From Mycteria americana (Eukaryota; Chordata; Aves; Ciconiiformes; Ciconiidae), in contig NC_134373.1 in assembly GCF_035582795.1 (NCBI RefSeq), forward strand, positions 9,659,501 through 9,723,500: DNA of 64,000 bases, given 5' to 3'. The translations under genes were made by a program, and so were the position numbers. The notes under the pieces were generated by a model. It was given only the letters and a program-made list of their open reading frames with translations. It made no database searches and was not told where the DNA came from. This document shows positions 53,771 to 64,000 of this stretch, one piece after another (position 1 is the first letter of the stretch; each line of letters begins with the position of its first letter).

Positions 53771-56700
53771 TCTGGGCTGTCAGCCCTCTGTTTCCTCCGT
53801 GGAAAGGCAGCCCAGGAGCACCCGTGGCCTGTGCGTTGCGGGTGGCCTTGCCGCTGCAGCGTGGGGAGCCTGTATTGGAGGGGGGCTGTGTTTCTCCAGA
53901 GGGGCAGGCGCTCAGGAGGAGGAGAGGCTGCAGGCTGTCCTGGAGCTGGGCCAGGAGGGAGCTCGTGGGGGTCAGGCCCGGCTTTTCCCGCTGCAGGGGC
54001 TGTCTGCCCGCGAAATGGTGGCACCATTACTTTGTGCTACCGGATGCACAATAAATACTATTCTTAGAAAAGATGCATGTACTCAACTTACTGTAATTTT
54101 AAGCACAAGATCTGTGGAAGGAAGGTATAGCCTTTACATGAACGTCTACTCATTCCAAATTTTGCAGGTCCAAAAAATTGCTGTCCTGAGGCATTAGCAG
54201 CCTGAGCTGTCCCAAGGGCGCAGCACTGGCCTGCCCGTAGCTGGGGTGAAACCTGGGTTTTTCTCGAAGCGTTTCCAACCCATGGCCCCTGTCGGGTAAG
54301 CGACCTTGACGATCTGTAACGGTAGAGGAAGGGGAAATCCTGTGAACTGAGCCCCACCTATTAGCAGAAAAGAAAATGCAGGGGGTGAACTTCAATGCGT
54401 CCTTGGATTTTGTCTGTGCTACACAGCATCCCACATAAATTAGTGGTGAATCATAACACAGTGACAAATTCCAGTCCCCGCGACTGCCCCTCTTCCCTTA
54501 CTTATCTGCTGGCTGCCGCCTTGCTTCGTGCTAAGCAGGTCACCAGACCATAATAGTTCAGTGGGTTTTGCATAGGCAACTTGCAAGTACGGACTGGGGA
54601 AGGAAAAAAAGAATAGTGCTAATTATTAAAAGCATGGCATAACTCTAGTGCTGTAATAAGAAGAGATTTCATACCATGAACATTAGCCGCCACTAACAGG
54701 AAGCATCACGTATAAATAACATTCCCATCTGGTTAAATATTTGCCACTGAAAGGTAATTCCCAACTACATGCTTTTTCTTGAAGCAGATGCTGTTTCCCA
54801 CTTTGGCCCGATGCTTCGCTGTGCAGGCATGCGGTCCGTTGATAGTACATAGTGAGGCATGTTAAGCATTTTGCACCGTATTCTTATCTTCATTGATATT
54901 CATAACCCTCCAACTCTTTCATGGGGAGGGAGGGGAGAAGGCAGAGCTATGAATTAAAAGCACCTGCATGTATCAGGAATACAAAGAATGTTGATTTCGA
55001 ATAGTTTCATCTTGCAAGGTATAATACAAGCTAAGCTGGAGAGTAATGCTAGTTGTTTCATCTCCTGAGGCACATGACTCACCTTTGTGCTATCAGAGGG
55101 CAGATTTTCAGTTGAATTGAAGTGCAATAGTGGAACTAGCAATAATAATAATTCTTACTTTTGTATTGTTTCAGTAAGTGGTGTTAAGGACCTGTTCCTT
55201 GGTTCCCTCTCCTGTACTTTCAGGGCGAGTTAGATGGATCTGACATTCACAGCTTGTTAATCACCAGAACCCCAGGTAAAAATAACTGGATACTTTAAGT
55301 GCTGTAAGACTTTCTACTGACACTTAATAACACCCTGGATGTTTTTCTTAGCTCTTGTACTGCGTGTGCATTGTAGTAGTTTCATCATTGCAGCATAAAC
55401 GTGTCTTCAGCCACATTGAGATGGAGCAGGAAATAGGGTGGATGTTTGAAGCTGCAACAATGGCTCTGCAAGTTTTTGTTACGTTTGGCAATTTCGTTCC
55501 AACCCATTTTATTTGGCTTATTGTGAGTAGGGAAAAATACAGTCCTTGAAAGTGCAGTATTTCAAGCCTCACAAAAAGGAGCTGTAAGGAGCATTATGGA
55601 CCTGAGTGCATCATACGACTCTTGCAGGGAAGGACAAATGACATGTAAATTTTGTTTACTCTTAGATTCTGTTCCTGTTTTGACATCAGGGACACGGTTG
55701 CATTCACTTGATGTTTTCACTTTTGAATCACTGTTCTCATAGCAAAAAGAAAGATGTGTTTTGGAAATGGTGAATCTCACATGGTAGGATTGTTATAAAT
55801 CAAAGGACTACAATGGTGAAGAAGAGGAAGATGGTCTTTAAGTTTTTTTATTTACATATCCATTTTGACACTAAAATCAGAAACTGCATAGTCTGATTTC
55901 GGCCATGTGTATTCAGGGTACTCTTGTCTCTATAACAAAGCTAAGATAAAATAGCTAGGCTCTGTGGCCAGCCTTCTGGGGAGCGGCTAAGAAATCTCAA
56001 TGGCTGTTATGTTATAAGATTCTTCAATATTAGTTGGTGTTACAGGGCATTGGTTGTCAGGTGATATTCTCACTGCTATAGATGCGATAAGCCTCTGCCA
56101 GAATTTGGCTGGCATGCAGCTGCAGGGACCCAGCTCAAATTGAGAGGGATTGCTAGTTAAAAGGTGGTTGAAGTTCCCACCTGGAAATTCCGGAAGATTA
56201 AACCAAACTACGTGGTGCCTAATAAGCTAATTTTCCTCCTTTGCAAACGCGAATCAATTGGTTTAACAAGCAATACTTTATTAAAGGGAATTAAGTTCCC
56301 TTAGCTGGTACTGCTTTCATCTGCCAACATGATCCCAGAGAGCAGGTGCTTGGCTTTATTTTTCCCATAGATGTAGTATTTTTGCTTGCCCACAGAGTAC
56401 CCATAAATGCTGATCTTCATCTAGTGGGAGATCCTGCCACTTCATGTGCTCACCAATGTGGGCACGGGCTGCCCGATCAGAGCCCTGTGTTGTCTGAGTT
56501 GGGGAAATTCATGATCTTATGACCTTTTTTGGGTCTCTCTACTAGGGACCACTTCCATATTGCATAGCTTCATTTACACAAAGTGTTTGGCCAATATCCC
56601 TGATGAGAGCTGACTTCTAACTGGAAAGCATTGGAAAATACTGCAGGCCTTGTCCGTGCATTGTTTATTGCATTCCTCAAATTGATACTGCATGACATAA

Positions 56701-58995
56701 ATTTGTTCCTGGATATGCAAACTGGTGGAGTTGTACTTGTTTTAGTTCAAGGGAATGCATATATTGGAGGGAAAGATTTACACGTCAGGCATGTCTTTGA
56801 ATCACAGAGCACTCCCATATTAATAGTTCTAGGTTTTAATATTGCGGTGACAGTGTGCTGAAAAACAGATATATACATCCTCACAAACACCGATACATGA
56901 AAATTTCCCCCTAAGCTGAGGGAAGAGGCTAATTTATTTTTGCTCTACATTCATGCCTTTCAGCATCATGAGCGGCAGCGCTAGCCACAAGTGATGTCAC
57001 AAAGTCCATGGCTAACAAGCAGGAAAGAAAATCAGTGTTTTCACAGCCTTGTAATGCCCTATTTATTTATGTAATAGATTGAATGTCATGTAAAGTTTGA
57101 AACTGCACTTAGCTTTTCTCAGCTCCCTTGATCTGTCTCACAGCTGTGGTAGATGGTTCTCTCCGCTGCTGTTGCTGCCTCTCTAATCTGCGCTTTGATT
57201 TTGTAGGCATTTCTTATCTGCTGGTTGTGGTCTGTTTGACACGTCCAGCTATGAAAGGAAAAACAGACTGTTGAGAACTCGTGTGATAATACTTCTGCCC
57301 CAGTATAAAGGAACTTTATGTTCCTTGGAAACTTGCCATATGTGTGCAGAACTGCATGTCTTAAAAAATTCTTATAGGCACCGAGTTATTAAATACCAGT
57401 GTTACCCTAATGTATTTTGCACTTGATTTTCAGTGGGTATGAGCTGATGTATCTCTGGTATGGGTGGAGCTGTATGTGTTTTCAGAGAAAACCTCATTGC
57501 TGTGTAGTTCCCGGAGCTTGCAATGACCTGGTTTTACTAAACCTGCTCGTGATGATTAATATTTTTGCCTGTATGTCTGTATCGTGAGGGCTGAGCCCAG
57601 GTTCCCTAAGGCTCAGGTTGTCCCTGGAGACAAAACCCTAGAGTCAGAAGCTGCATTGGACGACGTGGGATTCAGATGCCTGAGCACAGCCAGCAACTTA
57701 CCGCACTGCTGAGGTTGCCGCTGCCTACCTGCAGGCAGTATACAGGCTGCCACTGTGGCTGAATTGGGGTGGGTTACAGGGTGTGCCGTGCCGTGGGTAG
57801 TCTAAAGTTCGCAGCACCATAGCCGTTGGTGCTGTTCATCCTGAGCAATAATGCTGGTTGTGTGACGTGTGACGTGGCCCTGGCACTTGGAGCCACGTGT
57901 AACTGCATGGGAAGCTCATCTGTTGTGAGGCACCGTCTCTCCCTGTCCACAGCAGCCCTCCATCTTCAGTGTGGAATCTGCTTTATCTAGGCTTGTGCAG
58001 TTTTTTAGTATGTAAGTTTATTTTTTTGTGCATGCAAATTATAATTACTTTGATGTTCATAAGCAGGTTTAAAATTTGGCTTCTTTGGTTTGCTTCTAGC
58101 TCCATTTGGGAAGCCAACTACCAAAGCCCGCTCTGGCTACCATTTTGTCTTCTGACCTGAAAAAGCTGGTGCAAAAGAAAACAAGCTGTTTTGCCTCCTG
58201 CTTTCCTGTGGTCTCAATGACAGAAACCTGCTCCTTCAGTGGCATAAGGCTACGGGTAAGTGTTTTGCTGGAGCTGTGATATACGTAACCAGCTGTTCAT
58301 CTTCTCTAAGCGGGGAAGAAAATCACCCAGAGGAGCAATGGCTCTCCCTGAGGCAGCAGCTGACGTGGATTTATAAGGCTGTAGCAGACATAATCAACCT
58401 ATTTAGTTTTCCCAAAGCAGGAAGCGAAGCTCTCCTGTGGGAACAGACCTTCTTTACCCTTAAGCAAAATAAATCTTGCTTCCTGGGTGATTCTACTAGA
58501 TGGGAGCCAAAAGCTGGGTGTCGTGTTGCTTTGGCTGCGGGAAGCTTATTTACCTGCTTGTGGAACAAGATCTGCTGAGGATGCTTAGGGCTTTATTTCA
58601 CCCGGCAGGTATCACAGTCTATCCTAAACCTTTGGAAATAGCTTTCTAATGGATACTTGCCCGCCTGAGGAAAAGACAGTACTCATCCTTTCTTTCTCGC
58701 TACCTTAGGCTCTAAGCTAGCACTAGTTTTTCTGAAATAGAGTGCTGCTTTTCCCTGAGAGGTGACCCTCATCAGCAATGCCCTGTTTCAGCAATGCTCT
58801 CTGCATAGACGGTAGTGTTCAGGTACAACCAGTGCTGTTGAACCTGGGGGCTGGTTAGAGAGCACGCTAAATCTATAGCAAATAGTGCACAAGTGAGCTG
58901 TGCTGTTCCCGATTCTGGCGTTTTCTCGTTTGAATTGTTTGGAGAGCAGGGCAGGCTGAGCAGCGAGGGCCAGGGGTGAGCCAGGTCGCAGAAAA

Positions 58996-59011
58996 GCGTG
59001 CGTGCGTGCGT
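58996..59011 (+). repeat. (GCGT)4 microsatellite
   Basis: Four exact GCGT units, an alternating purine-pyrimidine CpG-rich run that could adopt Z-DNA. Confidence 0.85.
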
Positions 59012-62000
59012 AGCAGTGGCCCTTGAGAGGGAAATCTTCTCCTTCACCTCTCACGAGACTCAGGAACACAGGAACTATTCTGAGAGCAATGCCGTCTGCG
59101 CCTCTGACTGGATGCTCGCTTATCGCTGTGAGGCAAGTGCCTGGATGCAATCTTCTCGGGGGGAAACCTGTTGTTGTTTCCACTATTTACTCTTTATTGT
59201 GGTAGTATCTGAGAGCCACAGTCACGGTTCAGAGCCCCCTTGTGCAAGGAATTGATTATGAGTGGGACTGGGATGAAAAGGGACGGTTCCTCAGGGACGG
59301 GCTGAAATTTGGTATTTTTTCTCAAGTTTTATGGAAAAATACATTAGCTTCTAAATGAGTGACAAAGCTGTTGGTATTTATGGCCAACATGAGTGATATA
59401 ACTCCTTTCAGCGTTTTACTTCCAGGATGTGATCAGCAGAAGGCTGAGTCCTGGGAAGAGGAGCTTGTAAGCTGAGCTCCAGAAGTGTTACTACATTCAG
59501 GCAGTACATTTCAGTGGCAAATTCTGGTATTTTTACCCTATGTCTGTGGTTTCAGAAAATATTGAGGTAAAACACAGGTTTGAGAAGATGTGGAAGTCAT
59601 CTTCAAGGCACAAAATATTCACTATCTGTGGAAAGATATAGTAAGAGTGCGTTTAAACATTTGCGTGGTGCAGGGTAAGGAAGTTGGTAAATGCCTGTGG
59701 AAACTTTCATTGTTTTCTGTTATGTGACCTTTTCTTACCCTTTTTTTTGTATTTTATTTTGTTGGTGTTTTTGTTTTTTTTTTTTAAATCAGAAGCAGCT
59801 CCTTGGGAGTTACTGTAGATCTACTTCAAAATCTCTTTGTAAAGCACTGGGATTTTTTGCTTGTCTAATTCATGCCGAGAAGCAGTGTAGTCCACAGGAA
59901 GCACCATTAATTTCAAGGAACCATTCAGCTTTAGTAAGGCTGATTAGTTGAGAGTATTAGCTGAGAGTTTTTGCAATATTGAAAGTGTCAAGCTGTTACC
60001 AAATTTTACATTGATTTTACCGATTGTCACGTTTTTTGACAAGTGTTTTAATTGTTGACTGGAAAAGGAAATGAGTATTCATGTACCTTCTTTTGCTGCC
60101 TCTCTATTTTAGAGAGAGGAGTAATTCATTATCTCATGGATAGAAAACAATTAAAGCGTTGTTTCTTTCATCACTGCATGATAATGGAGTAACAAAATGG
60201 TGTCTCAGACCCGAAGTTCTTACCGGAGCTCTCAGGAGTGAGAGGAGTACTGCGTGCAGCTGAGCTGGCATAAGAAATATCTCATTTGTCATGTGCTAGG
60301 GGGTGATTGAAATCTCCCTGTAAGCTACTCTATTAGATATGCTTATGCACTACTGAAAAAAATGCAGGCTGTAGAAGAAAATACCACTGCAAGCAAAGCC
60401 TGAATATAGTAATACTTTAACTTGTAGACAGTGCTCCACTTATCTGGCTGAGAGCCAGCTTTTTTATGATACAGGCATCAGCATTTGTTTAATGTGTCCC
60501 TTATCAAATCCAAAAGCTAATATTTGAGTTAGTCCTCCGTGAAGATAAACAGGAACTGTTTGAGTGAGAATTAAGATATTGTGTATCATACTCCTCAGAA
60601 CAGTATCTAGGTACTTTACCTTGAATCCAAAGAAATGTCTTGCAGATATGTATTCAATCGTGTTCAGAGAAAGTTCTCTTAAAAGCTAGTTTATGTAGTG
60701 AAAGTATTTGGGGAAGTTATAGCAAAGAGGGGGATCTTGGTTTTAATCAAATGCAAAGCATGCTGGAGTTGATTTGAATCCATCAGTTGGCTCTCAGGTC
60801 AGGCTTTTAGTCCTGAAGGTAGTAAAGAGGCTCTTTCGAAGAAGCTCAAATAGGGCTTCTGTATTCCTACAAACAAGAATTCTGCAATCCCAGTCTAGCC
60901 GTGGAAGGGAGCCTGGTCTACAATCATCTTTTCTGCTACACAGCATAGATAGAGCTCACACAGCTCCATTGGCTTCAGTGCATTCATTCCAAAACTGCAT
61001 CCATGTATAGAAGAGTAGAATTAAGCTCCCCATACGTCTCTCTCACTCAGTTTAACCATTGATAATTTTGTGTCTGAAAATGGCACTTTTGAGTACCTTA
61101 TGTAAAACTCAGTCAAATTTGAAGGCAAGCAGCAACATAAGGACTCTTACTATATGGTTGGGATAAATATAAATAAATGGGTGGTGCAACAAATGATTCC
61201 AGGATGCCACTGCTGATGGATGTCGGGACCCCACCTCCCCCATCACCACCGCCACCAAAAAAAAAAAAGAGCATAGTTAGGTGGCTGCAGAGTTTAACAT
61301 GGGTTAGTAGAAGCCTGGTGAAAAACAATCTGATAATGCAAATCATGGTGGTAAAGGCAGTGAAATATGCATGGAACATAAGCAAGAAACTTAGAAGGCC
61401 GCAGCCACAGCAATGCAACTTGGGAAAGGAACAACAACAGATGATCACTGTACTAAATCCAGTTAAGAATGAAACTATAACACATATTAAATGTAGCAGG
61501 CTTTTCCTCACCAGGCAGTATTCATGTAGCATTCAAAGCTGAACATGAAAAACTGAAAATATCACGATGTTATGTAAAAAGGATTATTGCACAAACGAAA
61601 TTTCTGGTAGTCAGGAAAAAAGAACCATTTCTGACTAAGGGCAAGCTTTAACTATTGATATAAGAACAATAACAACTGTTAATGCTCATAGTCACGAACA
61701 TTGACGTCTTCAGGTTCTTGCCAGGCTCACCACATGCTTTGTCAAGTTAAATGCTGGGAGGAAGCAATGTCGCTGGAACTTGCTGGAATGCATTAGGTGG
61801 AGAAGAGGAAACCCTATTTCCTGACAATTTTTTCAGCTAATGCTTTTTTGCAGTATTTGGCCAGCTGCATTGTTGAGTGAAAACAATATTTGGAGAAAGA
61901 TGGCAGAACTCACTGGATAATATATAATCTTAAAGACTAAAATGTCTCCACCACAGTGGGGATATGGAAGTAGGCTAAAGCCTCATCCTTCCCTACACAG

Positions 62001-63365
62001 AGTAATTATTCTGTGTAAGCTGCTTGAATTCCGTGGATCTCAGGAATGTCTGAAGAGCATCTTGCCACTTTTTCTACCTCAGGTCCCTGCGGTCATCTGG
62101 ACAGTGGAGCCATGGCAGGAGAACGGCTGCTGGTGACAAATCTGACTGTGAGCTTTGCCCAGGGCCCCAGTGAATGTATCATGGTGGGGCAGGCACATGC
62201 CTTGCTGCTGAGTCCACAGGCAGTATTTCATGCTCCTTTCCCCAAAGGATTTATACCAGAAGAAAACCACTGCAGTTTAGCTGATCCATTCTTTACTCTC
62301 ATATTGGAGCCCTGTACAAAGAAAATGAGAGCAGACACCAAGCACTGTATTGTGTGATGATTAAGATTTATAGAGCCAAAATACTCCTTCAGATATCTCC
62401 AGTAGGATGGCATCAAAGAGGAATTTTTGCCATGCTTTCTGCTATAACAAGCAAATCAGATGAGTTCTGAGTAGACAATTTTTTCTCCAACTTCAGTACT
62501 TACTACAAGTAAAACATTTACCAGATGTATACATTTTTTTTTAAATTATAGTCTGAAGATTTATTTTGTTCTATTACTTGGGGTAGGTTAGGCATTAATG
62601 GAGCAACAGTGGAGTAATACCCCCTGCAACTGCATTGTTCATGAAGGCAAAACTCTCGGGCTGCATTGCCTAACAGTATTGTACAGGCAGGGATGATCTC
62701 ACCCTGTCTGCGTTTTGAGCTGACCAGGCATCATATGGATGCAGTTAGCGCAGTGCCCCGTTTGAGCTAACAAGAGACGTGGCATATTAGCTTGGGGCAA
62801 TGTCTGACATTTAACATGTCTTCCAGTTGGCTTGAAGCATGGGCAGAGCGAGCTTGTGTCTGTTTCAGTGTGAACATTGCCTCTGCCTGAAAAATATTGT
62901 GCAAAACTGTGTGTGAAAGACTTGCAAAGTGATTTTTGTGAAATCCTTATAAAGTGAAACACTCTCTGTAATATGAAATTACTCCTATTCGAGCTGCAGC
63001 TTGAGTAACTCTCATATATGATTGAGAACCACCCATTCAAGTTCTCTTGTCCCTAATTTTCTCTAAACACATTTGGATTTTGTTAGTCTTCCATTGCTGG
63101 CATAGATTTTGACTACTGTCACATCGTGCAAAAGGGGACTGCCTGAATTTGTTTAGTTTTTCAGGATGGATGCTGAATACCTTGATAGCGTAGGCACTAT
63201 AGGAAATGTCAGGAGGAAAACTTTTGAGGAACTTTGTCTTTATTAGTTTATAGAATGAGTTATAGGTGTGCATATGTCTTCAAAATTAATGGGACTTGGA
63301 TGCCAAATATTTTTTTTAGGATTGAGCACATTAATCCTTGTACTAAATAGTAAGGATGGATATAC

Positions 63366-63450
63366 AAGTGTGCATATAGAGATACATGTCACACGTGCAT
63401 ATATGTGCATGCATATATATGTCCACATGTATGAGATACATATATGTCAC
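63366..63450 (+). repeat. Degenerate ATATGTGCAT-type simple repeat
   Basis: Alternating purine-pyrimidine sequence built from ATACATGT, GTGCATAT and CATATATATG units, with GATACAT-GTCAC appearing near both ends. It is low complexity. Confidence 0.7.
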
Positions 63451-64000
63451 TGTAGAGTTGTGTGGCAAAGAAGCGATACAACTCCTGAGTTTCCACTGTC
63501 ATTTTAATCTCTCAATACATCTCCCCCTTCCTATCTTCTGTAGAAGGAGACCTTCTTTTCAAGCAGTGAAATTTGACAGCAGCGGACAAGTAGGCAAGGA
63601 GACATTTCCCTTTCGGAGAGTCCTAATCCAGCTTTTCCTTCCATTGGCTCCAAAGCTCTTCAGCATTTTGTGCCTATGTTTCCCTCTTCTGCATAGAAAA
63701 TGATCCAAGTATGGCAGATATGAAAAACACTGTATCCCTTAACCTGCATCGTGTGAGACGTTAACAAGAATTCATAGTAGAGCCTTTCATTTTATGAGAG
63801 AGTTATATAGCGAACCGGAGAGCTTCCGGAAAAGTACAAGGAAATGCCAGGATACAACCTAGGAGATGTTAGGAGTGCAGCAGGAGAAAGCTGCTCCTAA
63901 TCTGAGGGGCATGTGGTAAGACGGGGACTCGGGCAGGTTCGTGCCAGCGTCAGAGCAGAACCTGGCCTCTGCTGTGCAAAGTGGCAGAAAGGCACCACTA

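Larger units (their letters stand above)
54060..64000. other. AT-rich intergenic DNA to the window end
   Basis: No exon or transposon was recognised. It contains the GCGT and ATATGTGCAT simple repeats and an A12-type tract at about 61257. CAVIN2 and TMEFF2, expected downstream by synteny, were looked for and not seen. Confidence 0.6.

Overview
The window looks like nuclear DNA of a bird. The repeats recognised are CR1 LINE fragments, including two with the CR1 3' terminal octamer-like repeat on the minus strand, and there are no Alu-like SINEs or mammalian L1s. GC-rich CpG patches alternate with AT-rich intergenic DNA, and the one clear gene has compact introns. The CR1 subfamily at 41672-41982 resembles copies I associate with Neoaves rather than chicken; this is memory-based and moderately sure.

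One protein-coding gene is supported: NABP1 (nucleic acid binding protein 1, also SSB2 or OBFC2A), plus strand, six coding exons from 15712 to 22922. All splice sites obey GT-AG, all phases close, and the 209-residue product has an intact OB-fold. It is the ssDNA-binding subunit of a SOSS-type DNA-repair complex. Its CpG-island promoter (about 15060-16170) has a CCAAT box, a TATA box and an initiator-like site with textbook spacing, a YY1/E2F-like cluster, and a short upstream ORF whose stop codon overlaps the NABP1 start. Two groups of poly(A) signals lie downstream, near 24157 and 25093-25128.

Layout: 1-15059 is upstream intergenic DNA with a rearranged CR1 copy at 12366-13080 and a perfect hairpin at 4080-4111. 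NABP1 and its 3' region occupy about 15.06-25.15 kb. From 25.15 to 64 kb I see no convincing coding exon. That stretch holds CR1 remnants (29440-29562, 41672-41982, 51480-52515), small hairpins and tandem repeats, GC-rich patches, a homeodomain plus PBX/MEIS-like motif pair at 44535-44561, and an orphan CpG island at about 53130-53770 with a strong CTCF-type motif. In other vertebrates NABP1 lies between MYO1B and CAVIN2/TMEFF2; no exon of these was recognised here, which fits a broad intergenic interval.

I found no convincing novel multi-gene system. The best leads are regulatory or structural: the NABP1 start-stop overlapping uORF, the 16-bp perfect hairpin at 32938-32975, the CTCF-bearing orphan CpG island, and the PBX/MEIS site.
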